Shown here: positions 34,401 to 41,805 of the stretch, one piece after another
How positions within the stretch are numbered: position 1 is the first letter of the stretch
Layout of the letters: each line of letters starts with the position of its first letter
From: Actinomyces procaprae
GTDB lineage: Bacteria; Actinomycetota; Actinomycetes; Actinomycetales; Actinomycetaceae
Length of the DNA stretch: 64,000 nucleotides
Direction of reading: 5' to 3'
NCBI RefSeq assembly: GCF_004798665.1
Contig: NZ_CP039292.1
Span: forward strand, 1,364,001 to 1,428,000
Notes under the pieces: model-generated
Told to the model about the DNA's origin: nothing
Seen by the model: the letters and a program-made list of their open reading frames with translations, nothing else
Database searches by the model: none
Translations under genes and position numbers: made by a program

Positions 34401-36109
34401 TGGTGGACGCCATGAACCAGGCCCACGCGTTGACCGGCCGACCCGACCCGCACAGCCCATGGCTGGAGCCGCTGCCGGAGAACGTAACGCTCGACGCGCT
34501 GGAGGAACGGCTAAGATCCGAGCAGCCGCAGACCGACGCGGTGCCAGCGGTCTCGTCGCAGGCAGCTGCCGATGTCCTGGACCAGGGCTTGCTGCCCCCG
34601 CTGATCCTTGGGCTTGAGGACATCCCGTCCGAGCAGGCCCAGCGTCTGATGACCTGGGACTACACCCGCGCCGGGCATCTGGGTGTGGCGGGGGCGGCGC
34701 GATCAGGCCGCTCCACGCTGCTGCGCGCCCTGGCGGTGGCGGCCGCCCGCACGGCGTCCCCCGAGGACCTCCACATTTACGGCATCGACGCCGGCAGCGG
34801 CGGACTACTGCCGCTTGTCTCCCTGCCGCACACGGGCGCCGTGGTCACCCGCGACCAGCCGGACCGGATGCGCCGGCTCACTGACCTACTCGGCAAGGAG
34901 ATCAGCCGCCGTCAGCAGGCGCTCGCAGTAGGCGGCTTCGCCTCCATCACCGAGCAGCGGGCCGCCGTCCCCGCATCTGAGCGCATGCCCTACCTGCTTC
35001 TGCTGCTGGACCGCTGGGACGGCTTCAAGGCAGCCTTCGAGCAGGTCGACAGCGGTCTGCTCCTTGAGCGGATGGAGACGCTGCTGCGCGAAGGGCCTGC
35101 GGCCGGGCTGCGCGTGGTCATCGCCGGGGACCGCGGTACCTTCCGCGGGCGCATGGGCATGATGCTGGAGGATCGGATCGTGCTGCGCATGCCCGCGCCG
35201 GAGGACTTCGAGCTGGTCGGAATGCGTTCCCGGGACGTGCCCGAGTCCATGCCTCCCGGACGCGCCTTCCGCAGCGGCACCAGCCCCCGGGAGGTGCAGC
35301 TCGCACTGCTTGACGCCGACGCCGCCGGCACCGCGCAGGTGGCCGCAGTGCACAGGGAGGGCGAAGCATCCAGGCAGCGTTGGGGGGAGATTCCCGCGGA
35401 ACTCCGGCCTCCACGCGTGGACGAGCTGCCACTGGCAATCACCGCCGCCGAGGCACTGGCCCTCGGACCGCAGCTACGGGAGGGCGAATTCGCGCTCGGG
35501 GTGGGAGGCGACACGCTGTCTATCCTCCCGCTGCGTATGGATGAGATCGGCAACGGCGTGCTGGTGACGGGGCCGCGGCGCTCGGGTAAGTCCACTGCCC
35601 TGTGCTTCGGGCTGCAGACCGCGCTGGAAGGCGGTGCCCCGGTGATCCTCGTGCTCGCCCGCCGCTCTCCGCTGGATGCCTACAGGAATTGCTCCGGGAT
35701 CATCGGAGTCCTTGACAGCTCCGCCAAGGCCGATGACCTGCGTGAGCTGCTGAAGGCTCACGGGACGTCGACCCTGGTGGTTGTGGACGATTACGACGTG
35801 TTGGGCAATGACCATGCGCTCGTGCCGGTTCTCGAGGAGCACGTCAAGACATGTCGTGATCAGTCGGGCGGTGTGCTGGTGGCCAGTGGCGTGGACGAGC
35901 TGACGGGGATGTACCGGGGACTGATGACGTTGGTCAAGCGGAACCGTACCGGCCTGATCCTGGCCCCGCGCTCTTCGCAGGACGGCGACGCCCTGTCCGC
36001 GCGCCTGCCCCGCTCGGTGGGGCAGCCGGTTCCCCTGGGGCGTGGCATCCTGGTCCGATCGGGCTCCTGGTCCTGGGTGCACGTGCCCCACGGCGACGGC
36101 GCTCGGTAG
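31451..36109 (+). CDS. EccC/EssC-type FtsK/SpoIIIE ATPase of a type VII-like system
   Basis: A 1552-aa protein. The first ~300 residues have FHA-like pieces (RRLGLGRYTIGGAGADISL), as in Firmicute YukBA/EssC. Two membrane helices lie near residues 318-337 and 342-360. Three FtsK/SpoIIIE modules follow. P-loop 1 is GTTGSGKS (730-737) with FVLVDYKGGAAF and LMIIIDEFAAL. P-loop 2 is GAARSGRS (1081-1088), where Arg replaces the lysine. P-loop 3 is GPRRSGKS (1374-1381). Such ATPases drive WXG100 protein export. ATG 31451 is chosen; it lies 16 bp after the BTAD gene. It is the last gene of the Tad operon, and no EccB/D/E or MycP gene is nearby. Confidence 0.88.
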   Translation: MRVLLSVQPDPADGRLPGDFIVTAQPESTVSELAQALDRALGGRAESTPEQPLQLVVERQEATGDSSHAAPSLWRGTTRLDPHRRLDDGSVHDGMTLGLGGPAADGLEPEGVVELRVISGPGAGTVRRLGLGRYTIGGAGADISLERQETGALVDLVVFSGGRVVLSPRDEAAERLMDPDPARKRALPGPLVLGLKREPEPEKRRRRRHRRRRARKRDDAATVQALEEQEPDAPRRFLELDRRPLVPDTAWNDGAVLAVGRTQLTIGPVPAADAVATPTPGAPTIDFNRPPRLARPTRERTFTLPREPQQPRKQPFPLALLISPLIMGGGMYLITHRTATLLFVVLSPILMLANRMQGRSTRKRVYQEDLGRYRRQKADTEAAAHRALLDERGLRRGDHPDPAEILLRATGPRSGLWERRPGDRDWLDLRVGTADVPSEVVVQDPTRASYEEPLRWTVPDVPVTVGLGRLGVVGVAGQERHRTAAWLLAQAAALHSPAELNLVILADPERADAAEAEWDWARWLPHLRTPEGVGPRARVGLDEETVTRRVNELLAMIEAGREKDAKRAPGRLLVVLDGARALRLLPGMVQVLREGPQLGIHLLCLDVDRTALPEECRAVVATGPGPAVVAETGCDEVEQIVLDLVPTGWCERVARALAPIRDVSAAGAEGTIPTSSRFLDVAGIPEPSGQAVLQTWQRVGRTTRAVIGEDAEGLFAVDIRADGPHALVAGTTGSGKSELLQTLIASLCVGNSPDDMTFVLVDYKGGAAFKDCSRLPHTVGMVTDLDGHLTARALESLGAELRRRELQLAGADAKDIEDYVAAMEPGDEPMPRLMIIIDEFAALVAELPEFVTGLVDIARRGRSLGVHLVLATQRPAGVVSAEIKSNTNLRIALRVTDEADSDDVIESPVSAQIPPSIPGRAFARLGHASLRQFQAARVGGRPRGAAPQAPLRAGPLTLAEMSRPEPAPPQLEEDISIPTDLATLVDAMNQAHALTGRPDPHSPWLEPLPENVTLDALEERLRSEQPQTDAVPAVSSQAAADVLDQGLLPPLILGLEDIPSEQAQRLMTWDYTRAGHLGVAGAARSGRSTLLRALAVAAARTASPEDLHIYGIDAGSGGLLPLVSLPHTGAVVTRDQPDRMRRLTDLLGKEISRRQQALAVGGFASITEQRAAVPASERMPYLLLLLDRWDGFKAAFEQVDSGLLLERMETLLREGPAAGLRVVIAGDRGTFRGRMGMMLEDRIVLRMPAPEDFELVGMRSRDVPESMPPGRAFRSGTSPREVQLALLDADAAGTAQVAAVHREGEASRQRWGEIPAELRPPRVDELPLAITAAEALALGPQLREGEFALGVGGDTLSILPLRMDEIGNGVLVTGPRRSGKSTALCFGLQTALEGGAPVILVLARRSPLDAYRNCSGIIGVLDSSAKADDLRELLKAHGTSTLVVVDDYDVLGNDHALVPVLEEHVKTCRDQSGGVLVASGVDELTGMYRGLMTLVKRNRTGLILAPRSSQDGDALSARLPRSVGQPVPLGRGILVRSGSWSWVHVPHGDGAR

Positions 36110-36148
36110 TCCCGCACGCATGCAGTCCCGGGGTGGTTGAACGAGGCC

Positions 36149-36937
36149 TCAGCGGGCGGCGACCGGGGCGGACCACTCGATCCGCTCGCGCATCCGCAGC
36201 AGGGCGGAGACGATGGTCTCGGTGCGACCGGGGGTGAGCCGGTCGATGGGGACCGAGCAGCTGATCGAGTTCCGTACTGGCGAGGAGTAACGCAGCGGCA
36301 CGCCGAAGCAGCGCAGCCCCGTCTGGGACTCCTCGTCGTCGATGGCGTACCCGCGCTCGCGCGTGCGCTCCAGATCCGCCGCCAGAGCCGGGGCGGTGTC
36401 GATCGAGTGCGGGGTCAGGGGTGCGGGGAACTCGGTGATGGTCACGTCCGGGTGCTCGGACAGCACCGCCTTGCCGAGCGAGGTGAGGGTGGCGGGCATG
36501 CGGCGGCCGACCCGGTGGTGGTAGCGGCGGTACTCGTGCGACTCCACTGTCAGCAGATAGACGATCTGATCGCCGTCGAGCCTGCCCATGTGCATCGTCT
36601 CACCCAGGCCGAAGGCGGTGTCTGACAGGACGGGGTCCACCAGGCGGATGTAAGGATCGCGGTCGAGGTAGCTGGTGCCGGCGAGCAGTGCCCTAATCCC
36701 GATGGAGTACTCCGCCCCGCTCGGGTCGGTTTCCACCCAGCCGCGCGCGACCAGGGTCTGCAGCAGCGCATACGCCGAGGAGCGGGGCGTGCCCAGCCCC
36801 TCGACGACGTCACCCAGCTTGGTGACAGAGCCGTGCCTACCGGCGAGGAACTCCAGCAGCTCCACCGTGCGCGCGGCGGACTTCACCTCGCGCACGCCGG
36901 TGTCGCCGGCGCTCGTGCCGTCCGTGGTCTCACTCAT
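36149..36937 (-). CDS. IclR-family transcriptional regulator
   Basis: A 262-aa protein with an N-terminal winged helix (KSAARTVELLEFLAGRHGSV, then GTPRSSAYALLQTLVARGWV) and a C-terminal IclR ligand-binding domain (GETMHMGRLDGDQIVYLL, GKAVLSEHP, RERGYAIDDEESQTGLRC). ATG at 36935-36937 is chosen; GGGAGG lies upstream, and the open frame continues to 37060 without family-like sequence. IclR proteins usually regulate sugar-acid or aromatic catabolism next door. Here the nearest such genes, the gntP/garR/gudD remnants, lie 5 kb away beyond an IS and the 679-aa module, suggesting the locus was split by insertion. It is convergent with the ATPase gene. Confidence 0.9.
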   Translation of the reverse strand: MSETTDGTSAGDTGVREVKSAARTVELLEFLAGRHGSVTKLGDVVEGLGTPRSSAYALLQTLVARGWVETDPSGAEYSIGIRALLAGTSYLDRDPYIRLVDPVLSDTAFGLGETMHMGRLDGDQIVYLLTVESHEYRRYHHRVGRRMPATLTSLGKAVLSEHPDVTITEFPAPLTPHSIDTAPALAADLERTRERGYAIDDEESQTGLRCFGVPLRYSSPVRNSISCSVPIDRLTPGRTETIVSALLRMRERIEWSAPVAAR

Positions 36938-37070
36938 GCCGACGCCACCAACCTCCCTCGGGGAACCATATGCCAATCCGGCCTGCCCGCGAGCACCGGT
37001 GGGGCGATCGGGCAGGAGAGTGAGCATATTGGAACGAGCCGTCGCGGTAGCCCCACTCACGCAACACGAC

Positions 37071-37447
37071 TTAGGGCTGGCGGGTGTTGGTGTTCAGGAC
37101 CTGGATCTCGGCGACTGGGATCTCAACGGTGCTGGTGGTGGTCAGGGCACCTCTAAGTAACCCGAACGATCCGTCGTCGACCTCCACGACGCACTGTACT
37201 GGACCTCCACATCCATCGGGGTAGTGCCGCCCAGGTGAGCGCTGGAGCGGTCGAATACGATAACGCAGTCGGTGCCCTTAGCATCGTTGGCAGGAGTCTA
37301 CGGAATCCCGAAGCCCGTGCAATCGGCCTCGGCGTCCTGCGTCGAAAGATCCAGCCCCGACGATGTAGCAATAACCGTCACGCTGGTCGGGCCCACCGTG
37401 GCAACAATCTCCACCCGAGTAGGCGTATCCTCCGTGGCCCACACACA
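37071..37447 (-). pseudogene. Truncated, frame-disrupted copy of the exported TWIW-family protein
   Basis: Read on the minus strand from the IS border, the sequence gives ATEDTPTRVEIVATVGPTSV, then DAEADCTGFGIP, a stop in place of the conserved Trp, then DAKGTDCVIVFDRSSAHLGG and a frameshift. The last residues are recognisable in another frame as AEIQVLNTNTRQP. It matches the C-terminal half of the 12122/14840/20027 family. The N-terminal half is missing: the homology stops exactly at the left end of the IS5-like element and does not resume after its right end. It is a fourth, dead copy of the cassette's exported protein, about 16 kb from the nearest live one. Confidence 0.85.
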
Positions 37448-37468
37448 GGAGGGTTATTCATGGGGTGT
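37448..37468 (+). repeat. Left terminal inverted repeat of the IS
   Basis: Begins GGAGGGTTATTCAT; the transposase stop codon region follows within 10 bp. It pairs with 38337-38357, identical over the first 14 bases and then one mismatch plus a 1-base length difference. Confidence 0.85.
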
Positions 37469-38231
37469 ATGTGAAGGTGAGGGCGAGTACGGTGGTGATG
37501 GTTGTTGGGAAGGTTTGTATGGGTCGGCGGTAGCCGGTGTGTAGGACGCGCCAGGTTTTGAGGTTGGCGATGGTCCGTTCGGCCATGTAGCGGATGCGGT
37601 TGATCGAGGTGTTGAAGGCCTTGTCGGCCTCGTGCAGGGGCATCCCGGGTAACTTCTTGATGGGGGTGGTCATGCCCAGCCCGAGGTAGCCCTTATCCCC
37701 GATATGGAGGGCAGCGGTAGCGCCGTCGGGCAGGTGGTCGGGTGGGACGTCCAGCAGGCCGCTGGCCCGCAGCGCGGCGGCGTCATGCGTGGCTCCGGGT
37801 AGCGGGTCCGAGACCCAGGCGATCGCCCCGGAGGGGGTGCAGGCCACCTGTACGTTCAGCCCGGTGGTGCGGTACTTGCCGGAGAACAGGCCCGGGACAC
37901 CCTTCCAGTCCCAGCACTTCAGTACGGTTCCGTCAATGATCAGGGTTTGGGTGGGATCCAGGTCCTCCACCGTCGCCACCGCCCGACCGAGGGCGTGGGC
38001 GATCAGGGTGGTGTAGGCGCCGATGATGCGGGAGGCGGTGGGCTGGGAGATGTCGAAGATCTCGGCCAGCAGCTCCTGGCTGATGTTGTGGCGCAGCGCC
38101 ATCACGGTCAGCTTCACGCGCTGGTACAGGCCCAGGACCCGGCTGCCGGCCACCGGCAGATCTCCCTGGCTGTGCAAGATGGCGCACAGGTCAGTGAGCT
38201 GGTGGGGGTCGAGTTTCGTGCTAGCGTTCAT
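37458..38231 (-). CDS. IS5-like DDE transposase (DDE_Tnp_4 type)
   Basis: A 257-aa protein with an N-terminal helix-turn-helix (QELLAEIFDISQPTASRIIG) and a complete DDE triad in IIDGTVL (D100), PGATHDAAAL (D150) and RYMAERTIANLKTW (E218). It appears intact and full-length for this compact subgroup. It fills almost the whole element, with the stop about 10 bp inside the left inverted repeat and 126 bp between its start and the right end. Confidence 0.9.
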   Translation of the reverse strand: MNASTKLDPHQLTDLCAILHSQGDLPVAGSRVLGLYQRVKLTVMALRHNISQELLAEIFDISQPTASRIIGAYTTLIAHALGRAVATVEDLDPTQTLIIDGTVLKCWDWKGVPGLFSGKYRTTGLNVQVACTPSGAIAWVSDPLPGATHDAAALRASGLLDVPPDHLPDGATAALHIGDKGYLGLGMTTPIKKLPGMPLHEADKAFNTSINRIRYMAERTIANLKTWRVLHTGYRRPIQTFPTTITTVLALTFTYTP

Positions 38232-38336
38232 GGTGGCGGTCTGCTTTCTGAGAAGTTTGGACTATGACACCCAAAGCGTCTCAGGAGCAGGCCGTCCTAA
38301 CCCTTACCCTCTATGCGCGTGTCGCGAATCACCCAC

Positions 38337-38357
38337 ACCCCCTATGAATAACCCTCC
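38337..38357 (-). repeat. Right terminal inverted repeat of the IS
   Basis: Reads CCCCTATGAATAACCCTCC at the right end, the reverse complement of the left end over 14 bases. Confidence 0.85.
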
Positions 38358-38631
38358 AGACCTCATCAGGAGCCTCCCAGGAACATCACGTAAGGAAAAA
38401 TCACGATTTGACCATGCCAGTCATCGGCGCGTGCCGCCAGAACCGCTAGTAGGACTGTCAAGCAGACGAGTATCTGTCCGCCTTATGAGGCCGGTGTTTG
38501 CCCGCGGAGGGAAGTGGAGCCTGCATGGGCGTGCCGCAGTGCGTTGCGTGAGCAGAAGCACTCGCATCCTGCGTAACGGCACGGTATGGTAACGGCAGCT
38601 TTGTTCCTCGAACCCTGCTGGGAGGCCATGC
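38358..38631 (+). promoter_or_regulatory. Intergenic region between the IS and the 111-aa gene
   Basis: These 274 bp hold no recognised gene and no remnant of the exported-protein family. A TATGGT hexamer at 38585-38590 could be a -10 element, but no good -35 is visible. The ribosome site GGAGG (38621-38625) is 6 bases before ATG 38632. The promoter of the second module must lie here or read out from the IS. Confidence 0.35.
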
Positions 38632-38967
38632 ATGTGCGGTGACGCCGATACCACTGATGGGGGTCCCCAAGAGAACCTCTACCGAGATGCCATCAACGGT
38701 CACTACACGGACGTTGGTAACTCGATCTCTTACAAGCTCACCCCGCCCAACGGCGCCGGGCACATCTGCACTGCGGTCTGCCAGGGAACCGTCGAGGCGT
38801 GGGTGTCTCCCGCGGCGGAGGACTGGATCGAGGGCATCGACACGCTGGGATCCGACATCAAAACTGCCTTCAGCAATTACTGGGACGACGTCTACGACGC
38901 GTATGCCCAGGAGCCCGAGACAGTTGAGGTCCCTGGCGAGGAAGCCTGGAAGGCGGACTGGGAGTGA
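38632..38967 (+). CDS. 111-aa acidic protein, partner of the 679-aa protein
   Basis: No signal peptide. The sequence has NLYRDAINGHYTDVGNSISY, two Cys in GHICTAVCQGTVEAWVSPAA, a helix (DWIEGIDTLGSDIKTAFSNY) and an acidic tail ending GEEAWKADWE. It occupies the same position relative to the 679-aa gene as the 124-aa gene does to the 711-aa gene, and the tails are similar. GGAGG at 38621 sets the start. It has no WXG motif. Its size suggests a type VII substrate or chaperone, but no function can be assigned. Confidence 0.72.
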   Translation: MCGDADTTDGGPQENLYRDAINGHYTDVGNSISYKLTPPNGAGHICTAVCQGTVEAWVSPAAEDWIEGIDTLGSDIKTAFSNYWDDVYDAYAQEPETVEVPGEEAWKADWE

Positions 38968-39022
38968 CGCGCCGGCCGCCTGCCATTGATCGTTTCCCGC
39001 TCCCGCAGGAGGAGAATTACCC

Positions 39023-41062
39023 ATGACACTGGTCAAGGTCAATATTGACGACTTGCGCTCGGTGGCCACCTCGCTGTCCAGCATCGCGGACACCGTTGAA
39101 GGCCTTTATGAGACCACTACGGCGGCGGGGCAGAAGCTCTACCTCTCTACGGCCTCTCTGGCAAGCGTGCCTGACTACGTGCAGAGCCTGAAAGACGAGT
39201 CGACCTTCCTGTCAGCGAAGGTCGACTGGATCGTCCTGATCAACTCCGACAGCGAAGGCAACCTGCCCGAGTCCGGGGAGGTGAGCTACGAGGTCGATGG
39301 CGAGGACCCCGACACCCTGGAGGAGATGGAGACCGCACTGGGTGAGGCGATCGCGGCTCTCGGCGCTGACATCGCCACCTCCGACTATGAGGAGGGAGAT
39401 CCGCGCCTTGAGACCCTGAACAAGTATCTGGATACCTGGGGCGGCAACGCGAATGCTACCGCCGCCATGTTCAGTAGCCTGGGTCCCGATGGGACGCTGG
39501 CGCTGACCGAGGCGGTGGGGAACCACGTGGGCCTGGCCTATCGGGCCGGCGAGTCCGAGAGTGAGCTTGCCCAAACCACGCTGGCTCAGTTGAAGGACGC
39601 CCTGGAGACTGCCACTAAGGAGTGGAAGCCGGACTACGCCCAGCAGTTCGGCTCCGACCTGGTAGAGGCCGCACAAGGCCTGGACTACGACTCTCCCTAC
39701 TACCGGATCGGTGATCGCAACGAGTCCCTCGCGTACCTCCTGTACAATGCCAACGGCACCAGTAATCCATTCATACTGGGCGCGGCCGAGAAGATGGACC
39801 AGCTCCAGCTTAAAGCCAACGAGTACCACCTGCCTAGCCCGTGGACCTGGTACGGGCCCTCGCGCTTCCTGCCCAACATGATCAATGAAGCCGACGAGGG
39901 CTGGGCCTTTGACATTCCCTCGATCATCATGCACGACTTGGGTGATCATCCTTCCGCCTCCAACCAGTTCTTCTCCGGCAATGACAGCCGGGTCAACTAC
40001 TGGGTAGGTAAGCATCCCTATAAGATGGGCGACCTCTCCGGCATCGCCGCCGCCCTGGACTCTGCTTCAACCTATGGATTCGCCATGATGTATGACAGGG
40101 AGAAGACCGCCACCATCGCCGCGCGCGGCCTGGAGGCCATCGCGAACCGGGACGACTTCGGCGTAAAACGCGGCAAACGCGGAGTCGAAGGAGCCCAGTC
40201 CCTTGAGCACATTCTTGAGACCTACATGGACTCCCTAGTCGACTCCTACGCAAACTCGCAAACGGACCCGTGCGGCGACAGTCCGACCTACAGCTTCAGC
40301 ACGGTTACGGGGCAGAAACTCGCCAACCGTCCCTACTTCAGTGTCAGCACGCTGGATTCGATCCTCGCGGTTGTTGGCCAAGACGGACAGGCACTGATCG
40401 ACCTGCGCGCAGCGGTCAACGAAGCCGAAGCCAATTCTCTGCCCCCAGGAAGCGACGAAAGCGACATCATTCAAGTGGCTGATGCTTGGGGCAGCACCGA
40501 AGGTGCCATAGCCAATGCGATTGGCACCGGCGGTATTAACAAGGCCCGCTCCAATGACGAGTATGCGCAGGCCTGGATCGATCTGGCCGGCAAGCCCGCC
40601 TCCGAACTGGCCGGCCTGGTCAAGACCTACGCGCCAGCCGGGACTGCCAAGGGCGTTGGCTGGGCGTCAGATGCGCTTGTCAACCATCTCCAGGAACAAG
40701 CCAGCCAGACCTGGGCCAACACCGAGGAGAAAGAGAAAGAGAAACAAGAGCTAATGGCGGACGAGGCATATTCCTCTTTCATGCGCAGACTCCTTTGGGC
40801 TGCCGACGCCGCCGAACTCAACGGCTACCAGAATCCCGACTCGGGCCTCACGCTCGACGGATATGAATACGCCACCGTCCAGGAGCCGGACGGCACCTAC
40901 AGGCTCATCACCCCAGAAGAATACGAACGCCTGAGCGACGCCGATAAAATTGCCGCAAACAAAGAGATGCGAAATATCGCAACCAGCGATTACGGCATGG
41001 ATGCCGCCGCAACCAACGCCGACACCAGCTTCAATCAGATGTTCCAGGAACGCTACCCATGA
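39023..41062 (+). CDS. 679-aa putative type VII-linked protein (possibly DUF6571 family)
   Basis: A counterpart of the 711-aa protein. The N-terminal ~80 residues are helical (IDDLRSVATSLSSIADTVEG). An acidic linker leads to a repeating helical body with LETLNKYLDTWGGNANATAA, then MFSSLGPDGTLALTEAVG. That phrase matches the ILNNIGPGRLLDL region of the 711-aa protein in position. A Lys/Glu-rich stretch (NTEEKEKEKQELMADEAY) precedes the C-terminal part. There is no signal peptide or catalytic motif. AGGAGG at 39008-39013 precedes the ATG. The lipoprotein gene overlaps its stop by 4 bp, so the two are coupled. Confidence 0.75.
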   Translation: MTLVKVNIDDLRSVATSLSSIADTVEGLYETTTAAGQKLYLSTASLASVPDYVQSLKDESTFLSAKVDWIVLINSDSEGNLPESGEVSYEVDGEDPDTLEEMETALGEAIAALGADIATSDYEEGDPRLETLNKYLDTWGGNANATAAMFSSLGPDGTLALTEAVGNHVGLAYRAGESESELAQTTLAQLKDALETATKEWKPDYAQQFGSDLVEAAQGLDYDSPYYRIGDRNESLAYLLYNANGTSNPFILGAAEKMDQLQLKANEYHLPSPWTWYGPSRFLPNMINEADEGWAFDIPSIIMHDLGDHPSASNQFFSGNDSRVNYWVGKHPYKMGDLSGIAAALDSASTYGFAMMYDREKTATIAARGLEAIANRDDFGVKRGKRGVEGAQSLEHILETYMDSLVDSYANSQTDPCGDSPTYSFSTVTGQKLANRPYFSVSTLDSILAVVGQDGQALIDLRAAVNEAEANSLPPGSDESDIIQVADAWGSTEGAIANAIGTGGINKARSNDEYAQAWIDLAGKPASELAGLVKTYAPAGTAKGVGWASDALVNHLQEQASQTWANTEEKEKEKQELMADEAYSSFMRRLLWAADAAELNGYQNPDSGLTLDGYEYATVQEPDGTYRLITPEEYERLSDADKIAANKEMRNIATSDYGMDAAATNADTSFNQMFQERYP

Positions 41063-41805
41063 GCCGCACACGTAGCCTCAAGTCGTTCCTGGTGCTGGTA
41101 ATGGCGGTCGGCCTGGTCGCTGCCTGCGGTCATGGTGGCGCCGATCAAGAGGCGACTGCCACGTCGGAGCCGATTCCCACCACGGCCCTGACACTTGCGG
41201 ACGTACCTGGAGCAACTAGTCGGGCCGCCTACCGCGGAAAACGTTTGGAAGTGCTCTGCAAGCGCGTCGAAACCAGCATCCGCCATGCTACCTTGATGTC
41301 AGGGTCAGGCAAGCCGGTTACTGTCGAGTATGAAGTGGGTGACGTCACTGTGCATGAGACTCTCGCCCTCGATCTGAACACCATCAGGCCTAACGCTAGT
41401 TTCGCCGGTATTGCCAAGGACATTGCCGCGTGCGACGGCACTACTGAGGAGACCCAGTTCTGGTCAGAAGGTGCGATTGAGCCGAGTGGGGAGGGCGTCT
41501 TTCACGCCACTGCTGACCTGCCGGAGACCCTGGTGGGTTTCACCATCAACACGACCGGTGAGGATGGTGTCCAGCACCATATTGAGCGTATCTATGCAGC
41601 CGTGACCACCAACGACGGCGAGTACCCCGGCATTATTGTGCTGACCACTGTGTCCGATACTGACCAGCCCGGCACGCCCGCGCCCCTGGACCTACTCGAC
41701 GCCGCCCTGGAACGGGCCGATGCCACTTTGGACCCGACCGCCATCACCACCGACCTCGGCCCCCACACCACCCCACGCCCCACCAACACCCCCGCGCAAG
41801 GCTGA
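41059..41805 (+). CDS. Lipoprotein of the second module
   Basis: A 248-aa protein with a signal and lipobox VAAC (Cys 23). A Thr-rich linker is followed by a domain with LEVLCKRVETSIRHATL and a second Cys in KDIAACDGTTEE. The C-terminus is Pro/Thr-rich (GPHTTPRPTNTPAQG), like the lipoprotein at 16619-17386. It starts in an ATGA overlap with the 679-aa gene, repeating the order '~700-aa protein then lipoprotein' of the minus-strand cluster. The function is unknown; presumably it anchors or receives the larger protein at the surface. Confidence 0.75.
   Translation: MSRTRSLKSFLVLVMAVGLVAACGHGGADQEATATSEPIPTTALTLADVPGATSRAAYRGKRLEVLCKRVETSIRHATLMSGSGKPVTVEYEVGDVTVHETLALDLNTIRPNASFAGIAKDIAACDGTTEETQFWSEGAIEPSGEGVFHATADLPETLVGFTINTTGEDGVQHHIERIYAAVTTNDGEYPGIIVLTTVSDTDQPGTPAPLDLLDAALERADATLDPTAITTDLGPHTTPRPTNTPAQG

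Larger units (their letters stand above)
37448..38357. mobile_element. IS5-like insertion sequence, about 910 bp
   Basis: The element is bounded by inverted repeats that share GGAGGGTTATTCAT and partial similarity beyond (GGGGTGTATG against GGGGGTGTGG). It contains a single complete DDE transposase gene. The 3-bp flanks (ACA left, AGA right) do not match, so no clear target duplication remains, consistent with a deletion next to the element. It truncates the exported-protein pseudogene on its left. Confidence 0.85.
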
